Shown: in pieces, positions 8,151 to 16,889 of the stretch | Layout of the letters: the number at the start of each line of letters is the position of its first letter | Numbering within the stretch: the stretch's first letter is position 1 | NCBI GenBank assembly: GCA_027943245.1 | Contig: JANDJZ010000538.1 | Span: 1 to 36,870, forward strand | Reading direction: 5' to 3' | Length of the DNA: 36,870 bases | Source of the DNA: Acanthamoeba sp. SK_2022b | Taxonomy: Eukaryota > Discosea > Longamoebia > Acanthamoebidae | The notes under the pieces: model-generated | Told to the model about the DNA's origin: nothing | Seen by the model: the letters and a program-made list of their open reading frames with translations, nothing else | Databases searched by the model: none | Made by a program: the position numbers and the translations under genes

Positions 8151-9242
8151 ATGTTACCTCGCCTCGTCTGCATGCTGACTGCGTGGCTGCTCTTTTGCCA
8201 CGTCGCGCAAGCTGAAATCCACCTCACCGACGCAGAAGGACGCCAGGTCACCCTGGCCGCCCCCGCACAACGCGCCTATATCGGCTTTTACTACGAAGAT
8301 TTTCTGGCGGTGAACGGCCCGGACAGTTTTCAACAGGTGGCCGCCTTCTCTAAAAGCGACTGGGCCTTGCGCACCAGCCAATGGCCGCGTTATCAGGCGG
8401 CTCTGCCGCGGCTCGCTCAGCTGGTCGATGTCGGTTCGCTCTACAATCAGAGCTTTGACTTCGAACGCCTGCTGACCACGCGGCCAGACCTGCTGATCCT
8501 GGCGAAGTGGCAGCTCGACGGCTTCGCCAACTACCTGCCGGTGCTGCAACAGCTCAACATTCCTTACATCGTCGTCGACTTCAACCAGGGTGCGGAAGTC
8601 AAACTCGCCAGCATTCGGGCCATGGGTCAGGCGATGGGCCACCCCGAGCGGGCAGAACGGCTGGCCAGCGAGTATCGGCAGAGCCTTGAAGATACTCAGC
8701 GGCGTATTCGCGAGGCGCAGCTGCCGCCACCGACCGCTTATATCGAACTCGGCGACAAGGGGCCCGGCGAATACAGCAGCAGCTATGGCGCTTCCGTCTG
8801 GGGGCCGCTGTTACAGCTGGCTGGCGCCCGCAATATCGCCGCCGGCGTCGTCGGTAGCCCCGCGCCTTTACGCGCCGACTATGTACTGACCCAAAAGCCG
8901 GACGTCATTTTCCTCGCCGGCGGCGACTGGGAAAACATGCCAAACGCCGTACCGATGGGCTACGGCGCACAGGCGGCCCCCCTTCAGGCACGCCTCGCTC
9001 AGTACGCCCGACGAGCCGGTTGGCCGCAGCTGCCGGCGATAAAAGACCAGCGCCTCTATGCGCTCTACCATGGCGGCGCGCGCACGATTTACGATTTTAT
9101 TTTTGTTCAGTATCTGGCGAAAGCCCTCTATCCGGCCGCGTTTGCCGACGTTGATCCCCCACGTAACCTGGCGCAGTTCTACCGCCAATACTTACCGATA
9201 GAGGCTGACGGCGTCTTCCTGCAACGCTGGCAAGGAGAGTAG
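8151..9242 (+). CDS. FecB/BtuF-type periplasmic metal(lophore)-binding protein
   Basis: Predicted periplasmic receptor of an ABC importer for a metal chelate. The 363-residue protein starts with a signal peptide (residues 1-21, MLPRLVCMLTAWLLFCHVAQA) without a lipobox, then a TroA-like two-lobed fold (PF01497 type): IHLTDAEGRQVTLAAPAQR near the start, RPDLLILAKWQ, and KPDVIFLAGGDWENM in the second lobe. The frame is open to a TTG at 8106, inside the Zur-like box; ATG 8151 is chosen because AAAGGGA (8136-8142) sits 8-9 bases ahead and the signal peptide begins there. ATG 8142 is a weaker alternative. First gene of a six-gene operon; the permease starts 2 bases later. Its ligand (free zinc, iron chelate, or the opine metallophore made downstream) cannot be read from the sequence. 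Confidence 0.85.
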   Translation: MLPRLVCMLTAWLLFCHVAQAEIHLTDAEGRQVTLAAPAQRAYIGFYYEDFLAVNGPDSFQQVAAFSKSDWALRTSQWPRYQAALPRLAQLVDVGSLYNQSFDFERLLTTRPDLLILAKWQLDGFANYLPVLQQLNIPYIVVDFNQGAEVKLASIRAMGQAMGHPERAERLASEYRQSLEDTQRRIREAQLPPPTAYIELGDKGPGEYSSSYGASVWGPLLQLAGARNIAAGVVGSPAPLRADYVLTQKPDVIFLAGGDWENMPNAVPMGYGAQAAPLQARLAQYARRAGWPQLPAIKDQRLYALYHGGARTIYDFIFVQYLAKALYPAAFADVDPPRNLAQFYRQYLPIEADGVFLQRWQGE

Positions 9243-9244
9243 CC

Positions 9245-10285
9245 GTGGCCCACACAGGACGTGCGTTTTTACAACGGCGCAGGCTGCGCCGCGGGCTATT
9301 GACGCTGGCACTGCTCGGCGCGCTGCTGGCGGCCGCCGTCGTCGATCTGACCGTCGGCGCCGCGCACCTTAGCCTCTCGGATATCCTGCCCCTGCTCTGG
9401 CCCGGCTCCGCGCCAGGCAACGAGCTGCATCAGGTGATTTTCTGGTCGATTCGCTTGCCGATGACGCTCACCGCGTTGGTCGTCGGCGCCAGCCTGGCGC
9501 TGGCCGGTCTGTTGATGCAGACCGTGCTGGCCAACCCCCTCGCCAGCCCGTATACGCTGGGGATCTCGGCCGCGGCGGGATTTGGCGCGGCGCTGTCGAT
9601 CATCACCGGATTCAGCCTGGGTGGCGCGCTGGCGCTGGGCACGCCGCTGCTGGCTTCGCTGATGGCGCTGTTGGCCTGCGTGCCTATCTATCTGCTGGGA
9701 CAGCGCCGCGGCATGACGCCGCAAATTTTGGTGCTGAGCGGCATCGTGGTGCTGTTCTTCTTTCAGTCGCTGCAATCCCTGCTGCTGTTTCTGGCCTCGC
9801 CCGAAGCCATGCAGCAAATCGTCTTCTGGCTGTTCGGCAGCCTGCTCAAAGCCAATATGCACGGCGTGGCGATCACCGGCGGCGTCCTGTTCTGCGCGCT
9901 GGTCGTCAGCCTGCGGCTGGCCTGGCGCCTGACCGCACTGTCCGCCGGCGAAGAACAGGCCCAGGGGCTGGGCATCAACGTCAGCGCGCTGCGCAAGCTG
10001 GCCTTTCTGCTGGCGACCTTACTGACGGCCGCCTCAGTCTCGTTTGTCGGCACCATCGGGTTCGTCGGGCTGATCGCCCCGCATTTCGCCCGTTTTCTGG
10101 TGGGCGAGGATCAACGCTATCTGATCTGCATTTCCGCCCTTTGCGGCAGCCTGCTGCTGCTGTGCGCGTCGATCGTCGCCAAACTGGTGCTGCCGAACGG
10201 CGTAGTGCCCATCGGCATCGTTATCGCCTTAATCGGCGTGCCGGTGCTGTTCTACTTCGTCACCCGACAGGTTAAACGCCCATGA
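9245..10285 (+). CDS. FecCD-type ABC permease for metal chelate
   Basis: Inner-membrane permease of the BtuC/FecCD family, normally a homodimer with about ten membrane segments per chain. The 346-residue protein shows family marks: RLPMTLTALVVGASLALAGLLMQ near residue 75 and the late GTIGFVGLIAPHFARFLVGED motif near residue 265, where the cytoplasmic coupling helix is expected. The start is GTG at 9245 with AAGGAGAG (9232-9239) 5 bases ahead. The stop overlaps the ATPase start (ATGA). Together with the genes on either side it forms a complete type II importer. Family members carry siderophores, haem or cobalamin; context here favours a zinc chelate. Confidence 0.9.
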   Translation: MAHTGRAFLQRRRLRRGLLTLALLGALLAAAVVDLTVGAAHLSLSDILPLLWPGSAPGNELHQVIFWSIRLPMTLTALVVGASLALAGLLMQTVLANPLASPYTLGISAAAGFGAALSIITGFSLGGALALGTPLLASLMALLACVPIYLLGQRRGMTPQILVLSGIVVLFFFQSLQSLLLFLASPEAMQQIVFWLFGSLLKANMHGVAITGGVLFCALVVSLRLAWRLTALSAGEEQAQGLGINVSALRKLAFLLATLLTAASVSFVGTIGFVGLIAPHFARFLVGEDQRYLICISALCGSLLLLCASIVAKLVLPNGVVPIGIVIALIGVPVLFYFVTRQVKRP

Positions 10286-11067
10286 CTCAACTGACCCTCA
10301 CCGGCGTCGGCGTCACGCTGCATCGACGTCAGCTGTTAGCCGACGTTTCATTGGCCTGGCCGGAGGCAAAGCTCGGCGGCATCATCGGGCCCAACGGCGC
10401 CGGCAAATCGACGCTGCTCAAAGCGATCAATCGCATGCTGCCGCACAGCGGCGCTATCGCCTACCGCGAGCGCCCGCTCGATCCGAAAACCAGCCGCATC
10501 GCCTATGTGCCGCAACTCAATCGCAGCGAGTCGGCGTTGACCGCGTTTGACATGGTGCTGCTGGGCAAGGTACGCCAGTTGGGGTGGCGCGTCAGCGCCG
10601 CACAGGCCGACGCGGTCGAACAGGCGCTGGCGGAATGCGGCATTTCCGCACTTGCCGATCGCCCTATCAACCGCCTCAGCGGCGGGCAGCGGCAGTTGGT
10701 GATGTTGGCGCAGGCCTTCGTCTCTCAGCCGCAGCTCATTTTACTCGACGAGCCCACCAGCGCGCTGGACATCCACCATCAGCTGCGCGTACTCAATCAG
10801 ATCGCCGACTACAGCCGGCGTCATCGCTGCATCACGCTGCTGGTGATCCACGATCTGGGGCTGGCGCTGCGCTACTGCCATTCTCTCACCTTGCTCGAGC
10901 ACGGACGCGTCATTTGCCACGGCGACACCCATCAGATGATGGGGCACCCGATGATGTCCCGCGTATTTGGCGTCGGTATCGAAAGCGGCATCAGCCCCCA
11001 AGGCTACCCCTTTCTGCTGCCGACACAGCTGTTACACGCACACGGAGAAACCCCATGTACACTCTGA
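10282..11067 (+). CDS. FecE-type ABC transporter ATPase for metal chelate
   Basis: Cytoplasmic ATPase of the importer. The 261-residue protein has Walker A GPNGAGKST (residues 36-44), signature LSGGQ (about 132-136), Walker B LILLDEP followed by TSALD, and the switch histidine in VIHDLGLALRYC. This is the form found in iron-siderophore and cobalamin uptake systems. It overlaps the permease by 4 bases and the next gene by 13 bases, so all parts of the operon are likely made together. Confidence 0.93.
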   Translation: MTQLTLTGVGVTLHRRQLLADVSLAWPEAKLGGIIGPNGAGKSTLLKAINRMLPHSGAIAYRERPLDPKTSRIAYVPQLNRSESALTAFDMVLLGKVRQLGWRVSAAQADAVEQALAECGISALADRPINRLSGGQRQLVMLAQAFVSQPQLILLDEPTSALDIHHQLRVLNQIADYSRRHRCITLLVIHDLGLALRYCHSLTLLEHGRVICHGDTHQMMGHPMMSRVFGVGIESGISPQGYPFLLPTQLLHAHGETPCTL

Positions 11068-11852
11068 CCAAGGCGGACATGCTGGCGCAACTCGCCGGCT
11101 TGCAACAGGAAATCCACCAGCTTCACCGTTCCGCCCGGCAAGATCGGCGCCATTTTTCCCTGCTGGAACGGCGCTTCAGCCGCCTGCAGGCCTTTAACGA
11201 TCTGCCGCAGCTGCAGGCCTATCGCCGCAAGCTGGAAAACGATCGCTCGATAACGGCGCAAATCACCCAGCTGCGAGCGGTGGCCAATGCCGCCTTGTGC
11301 GATTACGAGAAGCATCGCGTCGCCACGCTCTGCCGGGAGCCGGCGCAGACCAACGCCTACCTGAACAGTTTCGATAGCGCCCTGCAGCTGGAGATCGCCG
11401 CCGCCGACATCAAACCCGGTGAACGAGTGTTGCTGGTGGGCAGCGGCGCCTTGCCCACCACCGCGCTGGCGCTGGTCGCCAGGCTCTCCGCCACCGTCAT
11501 TTGCTACGATTGCGACCCGGCGGCCCAGCGTTTTGCCCGCCGCCTCACGCGCCATCTGGGGCTGTCACGGCAAATCCCCTGCATCGATAAATTGAACGGC
11601 CTGACCGACCGCGACATCGATCACATCATCATCGCCTCTCTGGTGGCGGACAAGCAGACCTTGCTGACGCAGCTGCGGCCTTTGCTGCCTCAGCGCGGCA
11701 AACTGCTGCTGCGCTACGGTAACGGCCTTAAGTCGATCTTCAACTGCCCTTATCACCATCTGGCTGCCCGTTCACCCTGGCGCGTCAGCGGTAAACCGGT
11801 TGCCACCCCGCTGTACGACCTCTTGATTTTGGAGTCTCATCGCCATGAATAA
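11055..11852 (+). CDS. Nicotianamine synthase-like (CntL-type) aminobutyrate transferase
   Basis: Predicted to transfer the aminobutyrate group of S-adenosylmethionine onto an amino acid, most likely histidine, as the CntL enzymes of staphylopine and pseudopaline synthesis do. The 265-residue protein has a helical N-terminal part (about 1-115, with YEKHRVATLCREP at 84-96) and a Rossmann-like SAM domain whose first loop VGSGALPTTAL (128-138) resembles the GSGPLPLT loop of plant nicotianamine synthases. An open frame extends upstream into the ATPase gene, but ATG 11055 has GGAG 7 bases before it and gives the family length. The dehydrogenase gene overlaps by 8 bases. The reading is a family assignment from memory; substrate choice is inferred. 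No histidine racemase (CntK) is present, as in Pseudomonas. Confidence 0.8.
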   Translation: MYTLTKADMLAQLAGLQQEIHQLHRSARQDRRHFSLLERRFSRLQAFNDLPQLQAYRRKLENDRSITAQITQLRAVANAALCDYEKHRVATLCREPAQTNAYLNSFDSALQLEIAAADIKPGERVLLVGSGALPTTALALVARLSATVICYDCDPAAQRFARRLTRHLGLSRQIPCIDKLNGLTDRDIDHIIIASLVADKQTLLTQLRPLLPQRGKLLLRYGNGLKSIFNCPYHHLAARSPWRVSGKPVATPLYDLLILESHRHE

Positions 11853-13152
11853 CGCGTTTCCTACCCTGATCCTCGGCGCCGGTCCGGCGGCGATCCAATT
11901 GGCTGTGGATATCCAGGCCACGGCCGACACGCGCATCGGCCTGTACAACCGCGCCAGCGAGAAAGGGCAACGCCTGAAGGCGCATCTGGCGCACACGCCC
12001 ACTCTATCTCTGGAAGGCGTCGGCAAGGCGCGGCAGACCCAGCGCGATGCGCAGGTGGCAGTAGACAGTTATTGCGACGACCTGTCGCTCATCGGCGGCG
12101 ACTGGCAGCGGCTGATCCTCGCGGTGCCCGCCGATCGCTATTACGAGGTGCTGCGGCAGGTGCCGTGGGCCACCTTACCCCACCTGCGTTCGTTGATCCT
12201 GCTTTCCCCGTCCATCGGCTCCGGCCTGATGGTGCAAAACCTGCTGCAGGCGGCTGGCCAATCCCACGTCGGGGTCATCAGTCTGTCCAGTTATTACGCC
12301 GACACCAAATATCAGGATGCGGCGCAGCCCTACCGCGCCTATACCAAGGCCTTTAAACAGCGAATCTATCTCGCGGCCCAAAGCCCGGTGTCAGACGGCG
12401 CCGAACTCGACTGGATCGGCTCGGTGCTGGCGCGTCACGCTATCGACGCCCGGCGCTGCGACAGCCTGCTGGCCGCCGAGCGCTTCAGCATCACCAACTA
12501 TGTTCATCCGCCGCTGGCGCTGGCCGACACCACGCTGCAGGCGATATTCCAGCCGCAGGCGCCGGTGCAATACCTGTATAAAACCCACCCCGAGGGCCCC
12601 ATCTGTCCCGAGGTGATCGCCGACATGCTCGAACTGTCGGAGGATTACAAAAGGCTGCTCAACCATCTCGGCGTCGAGGAGATCAACCTGCTGCGCTTTT
12701 TGAACGACGACAGCTACCCGGTTCCCTCCCGCATGGTGAGCCGCCGCTGGATTGACCATTTCCCGCAGCTCGCGCCGGCGGAACAACGCTATGCGCTGTT
12801 TACGCGCTATACCGCGCTGCTGGTCGATCCCTATTCCGAACCGGACGCGCAGGGTCGCTACTATGATTTTTCCGCCGTCAGGGTCGCCTGCGTCTTTCAG
12901 GATGCTCAAGGGCTGTGGTGCCTGCCGCGCGTGCCGCTGGAAGACGTGCGAAAACTCCGCACGCTGGTCTTGCTGGCGGAGCGGCTTGGCGTCGAGATGC
13001 CCACCGCCCGGCGCCTGTTGGCGCGCTTTCAGCAGGCGCTGCAGAGCTTCGTCACCCGGATCGGCGCCGAGCATTGCCATCATTCGTTGCTGGACGATAC
13101 CTGCGACGAACAGGCGGCCATCACCTATCGTCAGTGGCGGGGGCAAGCATGA
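11845..13152 (+). CDS. Opine metallophore dehydrogenase (CntM/staphylopine dehydrogenase type)
   Basis: Predicted to join the product of the preceding enzyme to an alpha-keto acid by NAD(P)H-dependent reductive amination, giving the final opine metallophore. The 435-residue length agrees with CntM enzymes. A Rossmann dinucleotide site LILGAGPAAIQLA is at residues 8-20, followed by a large C-terminal region with PFxEP-like YSEPDAQGRYYDFSAVRVA (about 331-349). The start ATG overlaps the previous stop by 8 bases and has GGAG 10 bases ahead; the next gene overlaps by 4 bases. Known homologues use pyruvate (staphylopine, yersinopine) or alpha-ketoglutarate (pseudopaline); which one applies here cannot be decided by eye. 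Confidence 0.83.
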   Translation: MNNAFPTLILGAGPAAIQLAVDIQATADTRIGLYNRASEKGQRLKAHLAHTPTLSLEGVGKARQTQRDAQVAVDSYCDDLSLIGGDWQRLILAVPADRYYEVLRQVPWATLPHLRSLILLSPSIGSGLMVQNLLQAAGQSHVGVISLSSYYADTKYQDAAQPYRAYTKAFKQRIYLAAQSPVSDGAELDWIGSVLARHAIDARRCDSLLAAERFSITNYVHPPLALADTTLQAIFQPQAPVQYLYKTHPEGPICPEVIADMLELSEDYKRLLNHLGVEEINLLRFLNDDSYPVPSRMVSRRWIDHFPQLAPAEQRYALFTRYTALLVDPYSEPDAQGRYYDFSAVRVACVFQDAQGLWCLPRVPLEDVRKLRTLVLLAERLGVEMPTARRLLARFQQALQSFVTRIGAEHCHHSLLDDTCDEQAAITYRQWRGQA

Positions 13153-13994
13153 ATCAGGGTGCACTGCTGGCCATTTTCGCCTCGCTGATTTTCAGCGTCA
13201 TGAATGCGCTGGTCAAAACCATCGCCGACGACATCCCCACCGGGGAAATCGTGTTCTTTCGCAGCAGCATCGGCTGCCTGCTGGTTCTGCTGCTGATGTA
13301 TCGCCACGGCGTCGCCTTCAGCCGCGAGGACCGGCCGCTGCTGGTATTACGAGGCACTATGGGTGGGCTGTATCTCATCTGTTATTTTTACAGCATCGCC
13401 CACCTCACGCTGGCCGACGCCAGCATGCTGGCCTACCTGTCGCCGTTTTTCTCCATTCTGCTTTCCTTGCTGGTGCTGCGTGAACGGATCAGCGCCAACA
13501 CCGCATTTTGGCTAGCGCTGGTCATCATCGGCGCCGTGCTGCTGGTGCGGCCGTGGCATTTCTCAACGTATACCCTGGCGTCGCTGGTCGGCGTGATGAG
13601 CGCGGTGTTCGCCGCTATCGCCTATCTGTCGGTCAACAAGCTCAGCAAGCGCCACCACAACTACGAGATCGTGTTCTATTTCCTGTTTATCGCGACGCTG
13701 ATCTCGCTGCCGCTGATGTGGAACGCCTTCGTCTGGCCCAACGTCTACCAGTTTGCCATCCTGCTCGCCATCGCCCTGGTATCGCTGTTGGGACAGGTTG
13801 TCTTAACCCAGGCCTTTTCCTCCGATAACCTGATCGTGGTCTCGGTGGTGCGCTATATCGGCATCGTTTTCAATATTGCCTGGGGCTGGCTGTTCTGGCA
13901 CGAAGTCCCGCTGTTGCTGTCGCTGATCGGCTGCCTGCTGGTGGTGGTTTCCTGCATCCGGCTCGGGCTGCGCCACCGCAAGAAAGCCGTCTGA
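13149..13994 (+). CDS. EamA/DMT-family exporter, probable metallophore export (CntI-like)
   Basis: Inner-membrane protein of the drug/metabolite transporter superfamily. The 281-residue protein has about ten membrane segments and two EamA repeats (roughly residues 4-133 and 143-275): LIFSVMNALVKTIADDIPTGEIVFFRS and the matching second half ending in SCIRLGLRHRKK. It closes the operon, overlapping the dehydrogenase by 4 bases. In Pseudomonas aeruginosa an EamA-type protein (CntI) in the pseudopaline operon exports the metallophore, so the same job is inferred here. The frame is open far upstream (12915), but that part is a shadow of the dehydrogenase gene. A terminator follows at 14014. Confidence 0.85.
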   Translation: MNQGALLAIFASLIFSVMNALVKTIADDIPTGEIVFFRSSIGCLLVLLLMYRHGVAFSREDRPLLVLRGTMGGLYLICYFYSIAHLTLADASMLAYLSPFFSILLSLLVLRERISANTAFWLALVIIGAVLLVRPWHFSTYTLASLVGVMSAVFAAIAYLSVNKLSKRHHNYEIVFYFLFIATLISLPLMWNAFVWPNVYQFAILLAIALVSLLGQVVLTQAFSSDNLIVVSVVRYIGIVFNIAWGWLFWHEVPLLLSLIGCLLVVVSCIRLGLRHRKKAV

Positions 13995-14013
13995 GCAGCA
14001 CGTAACGCGGCCA

Positions 14014-14042
14014 TAAAAAAACGCACCCGAGGGTGCGTTTTT
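14014..14042. terminator. Bidirectional terminator between the metallophore operon and prc
   Basis: A-run, perfect 8-bp stem ACGCACCC/GGGTGCGT (14021-14028 with 14031-14038) and T-run. It lies between the convergent exporter gene and prc and can serve both. Confidence 0.93.
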
Positions 14043-14061
14043 CATCCTGCCTGACGCGGCC

Positions 14062-16110
14062 TTATTTGGCCGGCGTTGGCTGCTGAGCGGGCTGATCTTT
14101 TTCCAGATGAGCCAGGTCCAGCGCGATATGCACGGTTTCATCCAGGTACGGATCCGGTTCCTGGTAATCCTTCGGCAGATCGTCGAGCGATTTCAGCGGC
14201 TTCTTGCCCGCACGTTCCAGGCGCTCGTTGATGCGTTTCAGACGGGTCGCATCGTCATCGTGGTTCTCTTTCTCGCGCACGGCCAGATTGAGAGACACGA
14301 TGTTGCGTTTATCCTTCAGCGCCTTGTAATGCGCGATATCCTGCGCGATGTACTGGAACTCCGGATTCTGCGCGATGCGCTGCTGGTGATCTTTCAGCAG
14401 CTCCGGCTCGAACGGCGTCAGATCGCCGGTCTTGCTGTAGGTCGCCGCATTGATGCTGTCCCACGGCATGGCGTTGTCTTCAAACGCTTCGCCGGTTTCC
14501 GCCGGATCGACGCCGGTCGGCATCAGAATGTCCGGGGTCACCCCTTTGCGCTGGGTGCTGCCGCCGTTGACGCGGTAGAACTTCTGAATGGTGTACTGCA
14601 CCGACCCCAGCGCCGGCCACTCAGGGCGCAGCATCTGATCGTAGATGCGGTTCAGCGAACGGTACTGCTGCACGGTACCTTTACCGAAGGTCGGTTCGCC
14701 GACGATCAGCGCGCGGCCGTAATCCTGCATCGCCGCCGCGAAGATCTCGGAGGCGGAGGCGCTGAAGCGATCGACCAGCACCACCAGCGGGCCTTTGTAG
14801 TAGGTCACGCCGTCGGTGTCGGCGTCTTCACGCACTTTGCCGTTGTTGTCGCGCACCTGCACCACCGGGCCGCTCGGAATGAACAGGCCGGACAGCGACG
14901 CCGCTTCGGTCAGCGCGCCGCCGCCGTTGGTGCGCAGATCGATGATCACGCTCTTGACGTTTTGCTTGGCCATCTTCTGCAGCTGCACTTTCACGTCATC
15001 GGTCAGACCGACGTAGAAGCCTGGGATGTCGAACACCGCCACCTTCTCTTTGCCGACGGTCTTGATGGTCATTTTCACCGCGCGGTCTTCCAGGCGGATG
15101 CGCTCGCGGGTCAGGGTGACCACGCGGGTTTTAGTGCCCTTGCCGGCCGGCAGGATCTCCAGGCGCACCTTGCTGCCTTTCGGCCCTTTGATCAACGACA
15201 CCACGTCGTCCAGGCGCCAGCCGATCACGTCCACCATCGGTTTGCCGGCCTGGCCGACGCCGACGATGCGATCGCCCACGGTGATCGCCTTGCTCTTCGC
15301 CGCCGGGCCGCCCGGCACCATCGAGTTGATCAGGGTGTAGTCGTCATCCATCTGCAGCACCGCACCGATGCCTTCCAGCGACAGGCTCATCTCGGTGTTG
15401 AACTGCTCGGTGTTGCGCGGAGACAGATAGTTGGTGTGCGGGTCGATTTCATGCGCAAAGGCATTCATCGCCAGCTGGAAGACGTCTTCACTGTTGCTTT
15501 GCGTCAGGCGCTTGATGGCGAACTGATAACGCTTGGTCAGCGTGTCGCGGATTTCTTTGTCGGTCTTGCCGGTCAGCTTGAGGTTCAGCTCGTCATAGGT
15601 GACTTTCGCATCCCACAGGCTATCCAGCTCGGCCTTGTCTTTCGGCCACGGCGCTTTGCTGCGGTCGAGATCGATAGTGCCGTTGCCGGTGAAGTTCATC
15701 GGCTTGTCCAGCAGCGACAACGCATAGGTGTAACGCTCGAAACGGCGTTTCTGCGCCAGATTGAACAGCGCGTAGAAGGTATCCAGCTTGCCGGTTTTCA
15801 GCTCTTCGCCAACCTGATTGCGTTTGCCGGCGAACTGCGCCACGTCGGAGGCCAGCAACACGTTATGGTTGTAGTCCAGCATGTTCAGGTAGCGATCGAA
15901 GATCTTGCCTGAAAACTCCGCGTCGAGGGCGAACTGGCGGTAATGAGAGCGAGTGAAGCGCGAGGTCACGCGCTCACTCACCGTAGCGTGCTGGGGTTCC
16001 TGTTGCAGTTGGGGCAGTTGGCCGATGCGGATGTTGGCTGTTTCCGCGCCGTAACTGACACCCGCCCACAGCAGCCCTGCAATCGCTGTTAATCTGACGA
16101 ATTTGTTCAT
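14062..16110 (-). CDS. prc: Tail-specific (C-terminal processing) periplasmic protease Prc
   Basis: Prc (Tsp) is a periplasmic serine-lysine protease that degrades proteins with non-polar C-termini and, with NlpI, controls the peptidoglycan hydrolase MepS. The 682-residue protein has a signal peptide (about 1-22), a PDZ domain at about 240-325 (SLSLEGIGAVLQ, VGDRIVGVG), and the S41 catalytic core with Ser452 in DRFSASASE and Lys477 in GEPTFGKGTV, the same positions as in E. coli precursor numbering. The frame is open to 16158, inside proQ; ATG 16110 begins the signal peptide MNKFVRLTAIAGLL. It lies 19 bases after the proQ stop, as in E. coli. A 601-codon open frame on the plus strand is a shadow. 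Confidence 0.97.
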   Translation of the reverse strand: MNKFVRLTAIAGLLWAGVSYGAETANIRIGQLPQLQQEPQHATVSERVTSRFTRSHYRQFALDAEFSGKIFDRYLNMLDYNHNVLLASDVAQFAGKRNQVGEELKTGKLDTFYALFNLAQKRRFERYTYALSLLDKPMNFTGNGTIDLDRSKAPWPKDKAELDSLWDAKVTYDELNLKLTGKTDKEIRDTLTKRYQFAIKRLTQSNSEDVFQLAMNAFAHEIDPHTNYLSPRNTEQFNTEMSLSLEGIGAVLQMDDDYTLINSMVPGGPAAKSKAITVGDRIVGVGQAGKPMVDVIGWRLDDVVSLIKGPKGSKVRLEILPAGKGTKTRVVTLTRERIRLEDRAVKMTIKTVGKEKVAVFDIPGFYVGLTDDVKVQLQKMAKQNVKSVIIDLRTNGGGALTEAASLSGLFIPSGPVVQVRDNNGKVREDADTDGVTYYKGPLVVLVDRFSASASEIFAAAMQDYGRALIVGEPTFGKGTVQQYRSLNRIYDQMLRPEWPALGSVQYTIQKFYRVNGGSTQRKGVTPDILMPTGVDPAETGEAFEDNAMPWDSINAATYSKTGDLTPFEPELLKDHQQRIAQNPEFQYIAQDIAHYKALKDKRNIVSLNLAVREKENHDDDATRLKRINERLERAGKKPLKSLDDLPKDYQEPDPYLDETVHIALDLAHLEKDQPAQQPTPAK

Positions 16111-16129
16111 GCCTTGGTTGGCCTCCGTA

Positions 16130-16840
16130 TCAGAACTGCAAGTGTTCTGCGCGCACAATCATCGCCAGACCGGAAGAGAGCTGCACACGTACGCCATCTT
16201 TAGCGATTTCGAGTACGGTAGCATCCATCGCGCTCTTGCCTGCTCTGACTTTGATTTCCTGGCCAATTTGCAGTTTAGAGATATCCGTGACTGGCGCATA
16301 ACGCGGCTGGTTTTCCTCTTTTGCTGCACGAGGTTGACGAGCTGGCTGTGGGCGAGTTTGTGGGCGCGGCTTGCGGTTTTCCGGCGCGGCTCCGCCTTCG
16401 CGACGTGCAGCAGGCTTTTTACCGGCTGGGCGCGGACGGCGTGGCGCGGCATCGGCAGATTCACCGGCGGCTTCACGTTTTTTGGCGTTTTGTTCGGCAC
16501 GCTGTGCCTGAACGCGCGCTTTGGCTTCTTCAAGCTGCTGGCGAGCATGATCGACATGCTACTGCTCCAGTTCACCGCACGGATTGCCGTCCAGGTCGAC
16601 GCGCTGCGCGCCAACTTTGACGCCGTACAGGTAACGCCAGCTTGAGGTGTACAGGCGCAGGGCAGAACGCAATTGCGTTTTGCTGAGATTCTCTTCCCCC
16701 TGCACGCGCTCTACCAAATCCTGAAAAATACCGATTTTCAGCGGACGAGCTTCGCCTTCGGCGCTAAAGCAGAGCGGAAAACGCTCGGCAAGAAAAGCAA
16801 TGACTTCTTTACTAGAGTTCAACTTAGGTTGATTTTCCAT
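16130..16840 (-). pseudogene. proQ: RNA chaperone ProQ, interrupted by an in-frame amber codon
   Basis: ProQ is a global RNA-binding chaperone of the FinO family. The frame from 16840 to the TGA at 16130-16132 is 236 codons long, like full-length ProQ (about 232), and both parts are clearly ProQ: FinO domain [19 protein letters not shown] at the start, basic linker, and Tudor-like end [18 protein letters not shown]. Codon 94 is TAG (16559-16561), between ELEQ and [14 protein letters not shown] read the remaining frame codon by codon and found no other stop and no frameshift. E. coli has Gln in this stretch (ELDEQHVEHA), so one CAG-to-TAG change would explain it. The product would be 93 residues and lack the end of the FinO domain, the linker and the C-terminal domain. 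It could be a real mutation or a sequence error. Confidence 0.9.
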
Positions 16841-16889
16841 GAAATTTCCTGATTACAACGGTATTGCCAACAAGCCACAGGCATGAACA

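Noticed and set aside
14107..15912. 601-codon open frame on the plus strand
   Set aside because: Shadow of prc on the other strand. The predicted protein is rich in His, Arg, Gln and Val in a way typical of antisense frames.
16159..16614. Minus-strand frame of 151 codons in the 3' part of proQ, suggesting a frameshift
   Set aside because: This frame does not encode ProQ. Reading the original frame through shows the ProQ C-terminal part without shift, so the break is a stop codon, not a frameshift.
16103..16645. 180-codon open frame on the plus strand across proQ
   Set aside because: It overlaps the proQ frame, which matches ProQ at both ends; the plus-strand translation shows no family mark.
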